Under the pieces are notes generated by a model. It was not told the DNA's origin. It worked only from the letters and a program-made list of their open reading frames with translations, and ran no database searches. Shown here one piece after another: positions 34,081-42,274 of a stretch of 62,254 nt of DNA. Every line of letters begins with the position of its first letter. Position 1 is the stretch's first letter. The DNA comes from an uncultured Bacteroidales bacterium. Its GTDB lineage: Bacteria > Bacteroidota > Bacteroidia > Bacteroidales > WCHB1-69. The translations under genes were made by a program, and so were the position numbers. The stretch is from assembly GCA_900316305.1 (NCBI GenBank), contig ONCM01000010.1:1-62254 (forward strand), given 5' to 3'.

Positions 34081-34722
34081 ATGGAAGAAAAAGAGATCAG
34101 ACAGACATTGAGTGACATTCGAGAGATGATGAGCAAATCGTCACGTTTTCAGGCGATTAGCGGATGGTCTATTATCGTTATTGGGTTGTATGCGGCGGTG
34201 GCGTCGCTGATGGCTGCGGCGGTCATTGGGGTTGGGGATTGGTTCCCTTGTTTCGAAAATCTGCAAAAATATGCCAATTTGAACACGCCGTCACGCATTC
34301 GTATTGCAGCGTTTATCGCTATCGGACTTTTTGCGCTCTCACTTCTAACCGTCTTCGTTTTCGCCATGATTAAATCGAAACGGCATAATCTGCCCTTTGC
34401 CCTTGACAAGCGGATGTGCCAGATGTTGCTTGATTTCTTTATTCCTTTGGTGGCAGGTGGTCTGTTTAGCATGGCTTTGGTGATGCAAGGGCATTATGGG
34501 CTTACTTCTTCCGTTATGCTCCTGTTTTATGGTCTCGCCCTTGTCAATTGCAGTCATTACACTTATCCGATTCTTCGCTACTTGGGTTATGCCGAGCTGA
34601 TTCTCGGAATCATTGACTGCTTTACGATGTCTCATGCACTGCTGTTCTGGTTTTTAGGTTTCAGCGTGATGCATATTGTGTTTGGGATTGCGTATGTTTT
34701 GATGTTTGAGCGGAGGAAGTAG
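34081..34722 (+). CDS. Multi-pass inner-membrane protein, unknown function
   Basis: Encodes 213 residues. A short charged cytoplasmic start (EEKEIRQTLSDIREMMSKSS) precedes about six membrane helices near residues 22-48, 75-100, 112-134, 138-158, 163-185 and 188-208. The start resembles Bacteroidota membrane proteins encoded next to small winged-helix regulators, and a regulator of that kind follows after 205 bases. Together they may form an envelope-response pair, but no substrate or activity is evident. Confidence 0.7.
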   Translation: MEEKEIRQTLSDIREMMSKSSRFQAISGWSIIVIGLYAAVASLMAAAVIGVGDWFPCFENLQKYANLNTPSRIRIAAFIAIGLFALSLLTVFVFAMIKSKRHNLPFALDKRMCQMLLDFFIPLVAGGLFSMALVMQGHYGLTSSVMLLFYGLALVNCSHYTYPILRYLGYAELILGIIDCFTMSHALLFWFLGFSVMHIVFGIAYVLMFERRK

Positions 34723-34747
34723 GCAAAAGGGAATGGGCAAAAGGCAA

Positions 34748-34832
34748 TAGTTAGTAGTTAGCAGTTAGTAGTTAGCAGTTAGCAGTTAGTAGTTAGCAGT
34801 TAGTAGTTAGTAGTTAGTAGTTTGACGTTTGA
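34748..34832. repeat. TTAGTAG/TTAGCAG word repeat
   Basis: About 85 bases of TTAGTAG and TTAGCAG in mixed order, roughly a 7-base period. It is followed to about 34885 by related words (TAAGTTTAAG, TAAGTCTAAG, AATAGCCAATAGCC). It lies between the membrane-protein gene and the regulator gene. Confidence 0.85.
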
Positions 34833-34927
34833 AGTCGTAAGTTTAAGTTCTAAGTCTAAGTTTTAAGTTAATAGCCAATAGCCAAAGTTAGTTTGATAGT
34901 AATATTTTCCGATAAAATCTGAGTGAT

Positions 34928-35227
34928 ATGGCGATTATTGATGGTTTTAATAAGATTTTTGAGAGCAAGATCCGCTTGGGTATCATGTCGGTGTTGGTGG
35001 CCAACGGTTCGGCGGATTTTGCCACGCTGAAGTCGCTATTAGAGCTCACTGACGGCAACCTCGCGAGCCACACCCGTAGTCTGGAGGAGGCCGGCTATCT
35101 CACTTGCGAGAAGAAGTTTGTGGGACGCAAGCCGAACACTACATACATTGTTACGGAAGAGGGGAGGAAGGCTTTTGCTGCTCATGTGGATGCGCTGGAG
35201 AGATTTTTGCGTGAGTGCAAGGGGTGA
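34928..35227 (+). CDS. Small winged-helix transcriptional regulator
   Basis: Encodes 99 residues forming a single winged-helix domain: FESKIRLGIMSVL (helix 1), FATLKSLLELTDGNLASHTR (helix-turn-helix), then LEEAGYLTCEKKFVGRKPNT (recognition end and wing) and TYIVTEEGRKAFAAHVDAL. This is the compact MarR/PadR-like family often found before creD in Bacteroidota. No ligand domain is present. It likely controls the CreD/DUF4153 genes next to it (inference from position). Confidence 0.85.
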   Translation: MAIIDGFNKIFESKIRLGIMSVLVANGSADFATLKSLLELTDGNLASHTRSLEEAGYLTCEKKFVGRKPNTTYIVTEEGRKAFAAHVDALERFLRECKG

Positions 35228-35268
35228 ATTTTTTTTGGATGGATACTTTGAGCGGCAAAGTACTTTAT

Positions 35269-35312
35269 GAGGACATGGGGACATGAGGACATGGGGACAT
35301 GGGGACATGACG
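35269..35312. repeat. GAGGACATG/GGGGACATG word repeat
   Basis: Five GGACATG-type words in a row, ending GACATGACG, just before the creD start codon. Same family as 19981-20150 and 36684-36786. Confidence 0.8.
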
Positions 35313-35337
35313 ATTATTCACTAAAAATGTAATAAAT

Positions 35338-36684
35338 ATGACAACAGAAATGAACAACGCGGTGACGATGCCGCAAATGGAACAAAAAAGTCCTGCTATG
35401 CAGGAGAGACCGAGAATGAAAAGCAGTGACCGTATGTTGCTGAAACTCATTCTGATTGGGCTGATGAGCCTGCTTTTACTTATCCCGCAGCAGTTGTTGC
35501 GGATGATGGTGGATGAGCGGAATGCGACCGCCATGGAGACGATTGACGAGGTAGGACAGTCGTGGAGCCGGGCGCAACGGGTGGTTGGTCCGGTGGTGCA
35601 CATTCCGTCGAATAACAACGAGACACAGGATGTCTATTTGCTTCCTGAAGAGTTGTCGGTGACGGGTGATCTACAGACCGAAACACTGCATCGCGGCATT
35701 TTCGACGTGACGGTCTATACGGCGGATATGGATCTGCGGGGCAGCTTCCAAATTCCATCCTTGTCGGAGTATTCCGCATCCAAGTACGATTTATCGAAGG
35801 CCGAGGTGCTGATTGCTCTCAAGGATCTTCGCGGTCTGAAGGAGAACGTTACTTTCCAGCTGAAAGGCAAGGATTATGCGATGAAATCTGACCAGGACGG
35901 AGAGTTGGGGTCTGTGTTGTGCTGCAAGGTCCCGATTGAAGAGCTGAATAGCGATACCTCTTCGTATTCGGTGAAGTTATTGATGAAGGGCTCCAACAAA
36001 TTGATGTTCCTGCCGGTTGGCAGTACCACCACAGTGGCGTTGAGGTCTAACTGTGCCACTCCGAGTTTTCAAGGCAACTTCCTGCCGGAGACGCGTCAGG
36101 TGTCGGACAGTGGCTTTTCGGCCTCTTGGAAGGTGTTGGCCCTCAACCGCGATTTTGCACAGTCGGTTACACGCTGGGGATGCGGCAACAATGCGCATAG
36201 TGTCGATATGAGTGAAAATGAGTTTGGGGTGATGATGAAGGTGCCGGTGTTGCAATATCAGCAGACTACGCGCTGTATCAAATACGCCTACTTGTTCATA
36301 TTCCTGACCTTCGCCACGGTCTTTTTCGTGGAATACCGTCGCCAGACACCCATCCATCCGGTGCAATATTTGCTCATCGGGGTTGCGTTGTTGGTTTTTT
36401 ACACCTTGTTACTCTCTTTCAGCGAGCACATCCCGTTCTCGTGGTCATATCTTATTGCCACGCTGATGACGATTACGCTGATTACCGTCTATTTGGCCGG
36501 CATCTTGAAGATTCGCAAGACTGCCCTGATGGTGGGAGGTTTGCTGCTCCTGCTCTATTTGTTCATTTATGTACTCTTGCAGTTGGAAACCTACGCTTTG
36601 TTGTTTGGAAGCCTTGGCATCTTCGTGATTTTGGCGGTGTTGATGTATGCGTCGCAGAAGGTGAGGTGGTATAAGGGGGAATGA
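35338..36684 (+). CDS. creD: CreD-family inner-membrane protein
   Basis: Encodes 448 residues. A cytoplasmic start is followed by one membrane helix (LILIGLMSLLLLIPQQLLR), the conserved periplasmic start (DEVGQSWSRAQRVVGPVV and PVVHIP), a large periplasmic region to about residue 315, and four to five C-terminal membrane helices (YAYLFIFLTFATVFFVEYRR, HPVQYLLIGVALLVFYTLLL). This layout is that of CreD, tied to envelope integrity and colicin E2 tolerance in E. coli. The exact function is not known. It sits with a winged-helix gene upstream and a DUF4153 gene downstream. Confidence 0.9.
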   Translation: MTTEMNNAVTMPQMEQKSPAMQERPRMKSSDRMLLKLILIGLMSLLLLIPQQLLRMMVDERNATAMETIDEVGQSWSRAQRVVGPVVHIPSNNNETQDVYLLPEELSVTGDLQTETLHRGIFDVTVYTADMDLRGSFQIPSLSEYSASKYDLSKAEVLIALKDLRGLKENVTFQLKGKDYAMKSDQDGELGSVLCCKVPIEELNSDTSSYSVKLLMKGSNKLMFLPVGSTTTVALRSNCATPSFQGNFLPETRQVSDSGFSASWKVLALNRDFAQSVTRWGCGNNAHSVDMSENEFGVMMKVPVLQYQQTTRCIKYAYLFIFLTFATVFFVEYRRQTPIHPVQYLLIGVALLVFYTLLLSFSEHIPFSWSYLIATLMTITLITVYLAGILKIRKTALMVGGLLLLLYLFIYVLLQLETYALLFGSLGIFVILAVLMYASQKVRWYKGE

Positions 36685-36786
36685 GGGGACATGAGGACAT
36701 GGCGAGATGAGGACATGGGGACATGAGGACATGAGGACATGACGAGATGGGGACATGAGGACATGGCGAGATGAGGACATGAGATG
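36684..36786. repeat. GAGGACATG/GGCGAGATG word repeat
   Basis: About 100 bases of GACATG and GCGAGATG words filling the whole gap between the creD stop codon and the next promoter. Longest clean example of this family in the window. Confidence 0.85.
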
Positions 36787-36792
36787 ATTTTT

Positions 36793-36800
36793 TATTTTTG
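36793..36800 (+). promoter_or_regulatory. Promoter -7 motif for the DUF4153 gene
   Basis: TATTTTTG followed by C, directly after the word repeat and 27 bases before the ATG at 36827. Confidence 0.6.
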
Positions 36801-36826
36801 CGAAATGAAATGATAAGTGATTGAAT

Positions 36827-38596
36827 ATGGAAAAGAAAACGTTAAAAGATAGAATTCAAAGTGGATTGGCGGCGGTATGGGCGGCGGTGAAATCGCACCC
36901 GGTGGAGATTGTGATTCTGCTGTATGTTTGTGTGGCAGGATGTTATACGATAGCCAATCCGGACATTTTGGATATTAACCACGGGGATGCTCCGTGGTGG
37001 TTGCGGTCGATAGTGGTGGCGCCGTTCACGGTGGTGGCGTCCTACTCGCTGCAGCCGTTACGTAAATGCGGAATCGGGTGGCTGCTGCTCTATTTGTTGC
37101 CAATTGTGGTGTCGGTGGTGGCGTGTTTTATGCCGTTCCTCATCGATTGGCCGGATTCTAACTCCTATTGGATTGCGGTGTTCGTGGCGCTCCCACTGTG
37201 GATGCTTGTGCGGCATCTGCTGACCGAGAATGGACCCTTCGTGCAGCGCAATGCGCGGATGGTGTGGTCGTTAGCTCGTGCTCTGGTGATCGCGGGAATT
37301 TTCTACCTGCTTTATGGAGCTATCGCTTACACCATCCAGTCCCTCTTCGGCATCCCCTACGACTCTTGGGACGGTTGGTACGGGCAGGTGGCGTTGGTGC
37401 TGTTCTGCGGACTGGCTCCTGTGCTCTTTTTTGCGATGGAGGACGAAGCCGGAACCCCGAACATCAGTCGCTTCGGCTTCGTGCTGCTGAATTGGGTGCT
37501 GACACCCGCGCTGTTGATCTACATGGTGATACTCTACATTTATGCGGCTAAGATCCTCTTTACTTGGAACTTACCGAAGGGTGGGGTGGCTATTATGGTG
37601 AGTGTGTTCATCGCGGTGGTCTTTATTGCCAAAATGTTACAGCTTCTGACGGACCGCCAGCCGTTCCGCTGGTTCTACGACCATTTCAGCCTGTTCGCGT
37701 TGCCGCTGTTGGTGCTCTTCTGGACGGGTGTGGTCCGTCGTTTGTCGGACTACGGCCTGACGGAGTCGCGTTACTACCTGATACTGCTCGGAGGGCTGAT
37801 GACTCTGACCGTTGTCGTGTTTCTATTCCAGAACCGACACGGCTATTTCGCGTTGACGGCATTGGCGTTGCTTGTCACGATGCTGTTGGTATGCGTGCCA
37901 GCCCTATCTGGCAAGCGGATTGCGCAACGGGCTCAGATACAGCGCGTCCGTACCATCGCCAGGCAACTTGATCGCCTGAACGACGACGGCACGCTGCGGT
38001 TGCCAAAGCCCGATGCATCCGACACGCTGCACGCCGCCGAACACCGGAAACTCTACCAGTCGCTGGAATATTTGGACAGTCGGTACGATACAGTAACTTT
38101 GAAGCGCGAGTTCGGAATCAACCACGATTCAGATTATCTGGAGTCGCTGTCGAAGAGAACCAGCGATTACGCTTCTGCCTATTCGGAGGAGTCTGCGCAG
38201 AGATTAATGGAGGAAAATGAAGAGGAAAAGTGTGTGTATCTTTATTACAAAGGAAAAAATCCCATCGATTTGAAAGGTTATAGTCGGTTGTATGCAGATG
38301 AAGTGTTTTGGGACAGCTCATGGTCTAGAGGTGATAAGGATGCTGTGGAGTCTTGGTTGGAGTTAGGGGATAACATCAGGATTTCCATAAATGACTTGTG
38401 GGCGGAGCAGTTGCAGAAGTGTGGTTCGGCAGATAATATGCCGTCGGAGGCATGGCTGCAAGATCATGTGGATGAGTTGTTGGTATATCGTACGGAGGAT
38501 TATCTGATAATCTTTGACCGAGTTTATCTCCGGCGGAATTCGGGAAATGTTTGGTACGTATCATCCGCAGCCGTTGACTTTGTGCTGGAGCGGTAG
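36827..38596 (+). CDS. DUF4153 multi-pass membrane protein
   Basis: Encodes 589 residues from the ATG at 36827; an in-frame TTG six bases earlier is a less likely start. About ten membrane helices fill the first 370 residues (VEIVILLYVCVAGCYTI, WLLLYLLPIVVSVVACFMPF and later ones), with the pattern of DUF4153 proteins. The last 220 residues are soluble, charged and rich in Tyr and Ser. Function unknown. Placement after creD suggests an envelope role. Confidence 0.8.
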   Translation: MEKKTLKDRIQSGLAAVWAAVKSHPVEIVILLYVCVAGCYTIANPDILDINHGDAPWWLRSIVVAPFTVVASYSLQPLRKCGIGWLLLYLLPIVVSVVACFMPFLIDWPDSNSYWIAVFVALPLWMLVRHLLTENGPFVQRNARMVWSLARALVIAGIFYLLYGAIAYTIQSLFGIPYDSWDGWYGQVALVLFCGLAPVLFFAMEDEAGTPNISRFGFVLLNWVLTPALLIYMVILYIYAAKILFTWNLPKGGVAIMVSVFIAVVFIAKMLQLLTDRQPFRWFYDHFSLFALPLLVLFWTGVVRRLSDYGLTESRYYLILLGGLMTLTVVVFLFQNRHGYFALTALALLVTMLLVCVPALSGKRIAQRAQIQRVRTIARQLDRLNDDGTLRLPKPDASDTLHAAEHRKLYQSLEYLDSRYDTVTLKREFGINHDSDYLESLSKRTSDYASAYSEESAQRLMEENEEEKCVYLYYKGKNPIDLKGYSRLYADEVFWDSSWSRGDKDAVESWLELGDNIRISINDLWAEQLQKCGSADNMPSEAWLQDHVDELLVYRTEDYLIIFDRVYLRRNSGNVWYVSSAAVDFVLER

Positions 38597-38603
38597 AAAT
38601 GCA

Positions 38604-38611
38604 TATTTTTG
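38604..38611 (+). promoter_or_regulatory. Promoter-like -7 motif ahead of the purF leader
   Basis: TATTTTTG begins 8 bases after the DUF4153 stop codon and lies upstream of two terminator-like hairpins (38629 and 38733). If active, it would give a leader of about 178 bases for the PurF-like gene. A weaker TATAATTG at 38722-38729 is an alternative promoter. Confidence 0.4.
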
Positions 38612-38628
38612 TGTCTCCGCTGATGCGA

Positions 38629-38656
38629 AAAAATGCCCCATAGAAGGGGCATTTTT
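38629..38656 (+). terminator. Intrinsic terminator after the DUF4153 gene
   Basis: AAAAATGCCCC pairs perfectly with GGGGCATTTTT around the loop ATAGAA. The A-run and T-run make it able to act in both directions. Confidence 0.88.
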
Positions 38657-38732
38657 AGCGTTATCAACATCTTTGTTAAAAAAAAATCGCCTCTCATGGG
38701 TGGATTTTTCCATAAAAAGCGTATAATTGCAC

Positions 38733-38770
38733 CCCGTTAGAGATGAAGGTCTCTGACGGGTATTTTTTTT
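38733..38770 (+). terminator. Terminator-like hairpin in the purF-like leader
   Basis: CCCGTTAGAGA pairs over 11 bp with TCTCTGACGGG (one G-U) around TGAAGG, then TATTTTTTTT. It lies only 26 bases before the ATG of the PurF-like gene, so it cannot be the normal end of the upstream gene, which already has a terminator. An attenuator is the natural reading. Confidence 0.8.
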
Positions 38771-38795
38771 ATAATCAATTAAATAGCATTATACT

Positions 38796-40208
38796 ATGGG
38801 CGGTTTTTTTGGAGTCGTATCGACAAAACCTTGCATTGCGGATTTATTCTACGGGGTGGACTATCACTCACACCTCGGTACAAAACGCGGCGGAATAGTT
38901 ACCTACCAACAGGATGTCAAACTATTCCGCCGTTCCATTCATAATATTGAGAACACTTACTTCCGGACGAAGTTCGCCGACGATTTGGGTAAGTTCCAGG
39001 GCAACTCCGGTATCGGTGTCATCAGCGACACGGATGCGCAGCCTATCGTGGTGAATTCCCATCTCGGTCGTTTTGCCATCTCTACTGTAGCTAAGATCAA
39101 TAATGTCAATGAGTTGGAGCAAGAGTGTCTCGACTGCAACCAGCAGTTTACCGAGCTGAGCGCTGGTGCCACCAACCCTACCGAGCTCGTCGCGCTCATG
39201 ATCACCCGCAAGCACGACTTTGTGGAAGGCATACAATATGTATATAGTAAGGTGAAAGGTTCCTGCTCGATTCTGATCCTGACGGAAGACGGCATCATCG
39301 CCGCCCGCGACTACTACGGCCGTACGCCCATTGTAATCGGTAAGAACGACTGTGGTCGTGCCATCTCTTTCGACAATCACAGCTTCGCCAACCTCGATTA
39401 TCAGACCGAATACTTTGTCGGGCCGGGCGAGATTGTGAAAGTGACCGCTGACGGCATCCAGCAAATGCTCGCCCCGAATCCCAAGATGCAGATTTGCTCT
39501 TTCTTGTGGATTTATTATGGTTATCCTTCTGTGAATTACGAAAATATCAACGTAGAACACGCTCGTTACAATCTTGGCTATGCTATGGGTAAGACGGATG
39601 ACACGGAGGTCGATTTCGTGGCCCCCATTCCCGATTCCGGTATCGGCATGGCCATCGGTTATTCTAACGGCAAGCAGATCCCGTATCAGCGTGCTATCGT
39701 CAAATACACTCCCACTTGGTCTCGCAGTTTCATGCCTGTCAGTCAGGAGATGCGCGAGCACGTGGCCAAGATGAAATTGCTGCCTAACGGCGATTTGCTC
39801 AAGTGCAAACGCATTGTTTTCTGCGACGATTCCATCGTGCGTGGCACGCAGTTGCGCGACAACGTGAAGATGATGTACGAATATGGCGCCAAGGAGGTGC
39901 ATATCCGTATCAGTTGTCCGCCGTTGCTTTACGGTTGCGAATTCCTCAACTTCTCCGCTTCCAAGACGCAGATGGAGCTCATCACCCGCCGTGTCATCAA
40001 GGAATTGGAGGGCGATGACAGCAAGAACCTCGAACGTTATATGGACAGTACCTCGAAAGAGTATGCCAACATGGTGGAGGTCATCCGCAAGCATCTTGGT
40101 GTTGATACGTTGAAATTCAATACGATAGATACTATCACCAATGCCATCGGGCTGCCGAAGGATCGTATTTGTACGCATTGTTTCGATGGTTCCTCGTTCG
40201 GATTCTAA
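38796..40208 (+). CDS. PurF-like amidophosphoribosyltransferase homologue, glutaminase residues lost
   Basis: Encodes 470 residues with the two-domain layout of glutamine-PRPP amidotransferase. The C-terminal phosphoribosyltransferase part is conserved: the PRPP loop CDDSIVRGTQLR (about residues 346-357), PIPDSGIGMAIGYS and RISCPPLLYGCEF. The N-terminal Ntn-hydrolase part is not. True PurF begins (M)C, with the Cys as nucleophile; here the start is MGGFFGVVS. The usual QHRGQESAG is replaced by LGTKRGGIV, and the HNG of the glutamine pocket by TVAK. No other start gives a Cys. Bacteroidota often carry a paralogue of this type beside a real PurF (from memory). It may use free ammonia, bind a partner, or regulate. 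It could not release ammonia from glutamine by the known mechanism. Confidence 0.85.
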   Translation: MGGFFGVVSTKPCIADLFYGVDYHSHLGTKRGGIVTYQQDVKLFRRSIHNIENTYFRTKFADDLGKFQGNSGIGVISDTDAQPIVVNSHLGRFAISTVAKINNVNELEQECLDCNQQFTELSAGATNPTELVALMITRKHDFVEGIQYVYSKVKGSCSILILTEDGIIAARDYYGRTPIVIGKNDCGRAISFDNHSFANLDYQTEYFVGPGEIVKVTADGIQQMLAPNPKMQICSFLWIYYGYPSVNYENINVEHARYNLGYAMGKTDDTEVDFVAPIPDSGIGMAIGYSNGKQIPYQRAIVKYTPTWSRSFMPVSQEMREHVAKMKLLPNGDLLKCKRIVFCDDSIVRGTQLRDNVKMMYEYGAKEVHIRISCPPLLYGCEFLNFSASKTQMELITRRVIKELEGDDSKNLERYMDSTSKEYANMVEVIRKHLGVDTLKFNTIDTITNAIGLPKDRICTHCFDGSSFGF

Positions 40209-40242
40209 TCAGAAATCCATTTTATACCAATAATGTACTCTG

Positions 40243-40274
40243 TTGTAGAGACGTTTCATGAAACGTCTCTACAA
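40243..40274. repeat. Perfect 32-base palindrome, GTAGAGACG family
   Basis: TTGTAGAGACGTTTCA (40243-40258) is followed directly by its exact reverse complement (40259-40274). The outer arms TGTAGAGACG/CGTCTCTACA are shared with the palindrome at 54579-54608, while the cores differ. It lies between the PurF-like gene and pcm and could also terminate transcription, though no T-run follows. Confidence 0.9.
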
Positions 40275-40299
40275 TGTTTAATTAAGCAAAGAAACCATT

Positions 40300-40956
40300 A
40301 TGCCGACTGATAATTACCTTCTTTTAGGACAGAAAAAGCGTCTGATTGAGCAGCTCAGAGCGAAGGGCATCACGGATGAAAACGTGCTCAACGCTTTCGA
40401 CAAGATGGAGCGGCATCGTTTTTTGGAGTCGTTGCTTTGGTCGCAGGCGTATGAAGATGTTGCGCTGAAGCTCACTACGGATCAGACCATTTCTAAGCCT
40501 TCCACGGTTGCGTTCCAGTCGCAGCTGTTGGAGGTGAAGAAGGGACAAAAGGTGTTAGAAATTGGTACAGGCTCTGGCTTTCAGGCGGCTATTTTGTATG
40601 CCATGGGAGCCAAAGTTTATACTGTGGAGCGCCAAATTGCTCTGTTCAAGCATACAAAGCCGCTGTTGAACGATTTGGCGCCGTCGGTAATCACCTATTA
40701 TGGAGACGGTTTCAAAGGGTATCCGCAGTTTGCCCCGTACGATCGGATTATTGTCACGTGTGGGGCACCGGATGTCCCGCAAACTCTATTGGATCAGTTG
40801 GTTATAGGTGGCATAATGGTCATTCCTGTCGGCGTTGAGTCGCAGGTGATGAAGAAAATTGTGAAGGTTAGCGATTCGGAATACGAGGAAGAAGATTTCG
40901 GTGGCTTTGTGTTTGTCCCGATGTTGAAGGAGCGGGTTCGCCGACCGACTTATTGA
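40300..40956 (+). CDS. pcm: Protein-L-isoaspartate O-methyltransferase
   Basis: A 218-residue class I methyltransferase. The PCMT start is present (KKRLIEQLRAKGITDENVLN, FDKMERHRFLES), then QTISKPSTVAFQSQLLEV, the SAM-binding loop LEIGTGSGFQAAIL (about residues 85-99), VYTVERQ and YDRIIVTCGAPDVP. It repairs isoaspartyl damage in proteins by methylation. It converges with the lipoprotein gene downstream and overlaps it by 7 bases. Confidence 0.93.
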   Translation: MPTDNYLLLGQKKRLIEQLRAKGITDENVLNAFDKMERHRFLESLLWSQAYEDVALKLTTDQTISKPSTVAFQSQLLEVKKGQKVLEIGTGSGFQAAILYAMGAKVYTVERQIALFKHTKPLLNDLAPSVITYYGDGFKGYPQFAPYDRIIVTCGAPDVPQTLLDQLVIGGIMVIPVGVESQVMKKIVKVSDSEYEEEDFGGFVFVPMLKERVRRPTY

Positions 40957-41351
40957 GTCACTTCGCTGGTGCCGTCGTGATCGAAGCGCAATGCGCCGAG
41001 AATACGGTGGGTGCCGTCGGGGTTCAGCGTGTATATGCCGTAGATGTAGAAGTCGGGCTCTTTCAGCAGGGAGCAGACGTATTCCGTGTCGAGTTTCTTG
41101 ATTTGTGCGTTGTAGAGGTCTTTAGCCTCCTTGTCGTTTTGGGCTTCCGAGGTGTTCTCAAAGGTCACCGTTGTGTTAAAGGTCACTGTGGAGGAAAAAT
41201 AGTTCTCGATGGTTGTCCAGTCGGAAGGGTCTGCAGAGTTGGCTGAAAAGCCAAGGCATCCGATGCTATATTTAGTGGTGACCGTTTTTTCTTTGCAAGC
41301 GCCCAAAAACAGGGACGTGCAGATAATTATCGCAAAAACAACTTTTTTCAT
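40950..41351 (-). CDS. Small lipoprotein of unknown function
   Basis: Encodes 133 residues. The N-terminus (MKKVVFAIIICTSLFLGAC) ends in a lipobox LGAC with Cys19, followed by Lys-Glu, so it is probably lipidated. The mature part is short, beta-prone and Thr-rich (TVTFNTTVTFENT) with two further cysteines. It is convergent with pcm (7-base overlap) and has its own promoter motif. Function unknown. Confidence 0.78.
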   Translation of the reverse strand: MKKVVFAIIICTSLFLGACKEKTVTTKYSIGCLGFSANSADPSDWTTIENYFSSTVTFNTTVTFENTSEAQNDKEAKDLYNAQIKKLDTEYVCSLLKEPDFYIYGIYTLNPDGTHRILGALRFDHDGTSEVTQ

Positions 41352-41375
41352 AATCTGATTACTCTATTGAATCTG

Positions 41376-41383
41376 CAAAAATA
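41376..41383 (-). promoter_or_regulatory. Promoter -7 motif for the small lipoprotein
   Basis: TATTTTTG on the minus strand, followed by CAGATTC, 24 bases before the start codon at 41351. Confidence 0.65.
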
Positions 41384-41439
41384 CGACATTCCCCAATAAA
41401 AAATTCGATAAAGGCGAGATGTAATTAACATCTTTTTGT

Positions 41440-41447
41440 TACTTTTG
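41440..41447 (+). promoter_or_regulatory. Promoter -7 motif for the nucleotidyltransferase
   Basis: TACTTTTG followed by CCG, 19 bases before the ATG at 41467. It is divergent from the lipoprotein promoter about 60 bases away. Confidence 0.65.
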
Positions 41448-41466
41448 CCGAAAAAAGAAAGAGGAT

Positions 41467-42186
41467 ATGGAAAAGCGAGTAACCGGTTTTTTGTTTGCCG
41501 CGGGATTGGGCACGCGGCTGTATCCGTTGACGGCGACAAGGCCCAAGGCTTTGGTTCGGTATCAAGGTAAAACGTTGTTGGATAATGCGTTGGATAAATT
41601 GTTTTCGGCTGGAGTCGAAAAGGTGATTGTTAACATACACCATTTTCCGGACATGATGTTGGAGGCGTTGCGGGCGCATCCAGAGTCGCGGCGTATCTGT
41701 ATTTCGGATGAAAGGGCTTATCTTCGAGACACCGCTGGAGGGTTGAGGTTTGCGGAGCCTTTTTGGGACGATAGTGATCTTTTGTTGTTGTATAATGTTG
41801 ATATACTGTCAAATATAGACCTTGGCAAACTGTTGGAGTACCATGTCGAGAGTCAGGCAGAAGCCACTTTGGCTGTTCGTAACCGTTCCACGGCACGATA
41901 TTTTCTGTTCGAGAAGGAGTGTCGTCGGCTTTGCGGTTGGCGGAATGTGAAGACTGGCGAGCAGATCGGAAACCCCATTCCTGAAGATGCTGAGATGCTG
42001 GCATTCAGTGGGATACATGTTCTCAACACAGATTTTGCACGTACGATTCCGTCTGTTGAAAAGTCCTCAGTCACAAGTTTTTACCTTTCCGCCGCCAATT
42101 CCCACCGTATTTTGGGTTATGAACATGATGAAGATGAATGGCAGGATGTAGGAAAATTTTCCGAATTTCGTAACTTGTTGTCCTAA
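41467..42186 (+). CDS. Sugar-1-phosphate nucleotidyltransferase, MurU-like
   Basis: A 239-residue Rossmann-type nucleotidyltransferase. The signature AAGLGTRLYPLTATRPKALV (about residues 11-30) binds the nucleotide, and LLLYNVDIL holds the metal-binding Asp. The short length, lacking the left-handed helix domain, fits MurNAc-1-phosphate uridylyltransferase or a mannose-1-phosphate guanylyltransferase-like enzyme. In MurU recycling pathways an AmgK kinase gene is usually adjacent; none is seen here, so the sugar is undecided. Probable role in activating a cell-wall or surface sugar. Confidence 0.85.
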   Translation: MEKRVTGFLFAAGLGTRLYPLTATRPKALVRYQGKTLLDNALDKLFSAGVEKVIVNIHHFPDMMLEALRAHPESRRICISDERAYLRDTAGGLRFAEPFWDDSDLLLLYNVDILSNIDLGKLLEYHVESQAEATLAVRNRSTARYFLFEKECRRLCGWRNVKTGEQIGNPIPEDAEMLAFSGIHVLNTDFARTIPSVEKSSVTSFYLSAANSHRILGYEHDEDEWQDVGKFSEFRNLLS

Positions 42187-42274
42187 TATCTCTTAGCTTC
42201 TGTTTATAAAACTCTTATTCTTTTTTTTCAAAAAATCAAGGGGTAAAAAGATTTTTTTTGAACTTTTTTTTTGT

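Noticed and set aside
34748-34832. Possible CRISPR or iteron array
   Set aside because: Period of about 7 bases with no spacers and no initiator gene nearby; simple word repeat.
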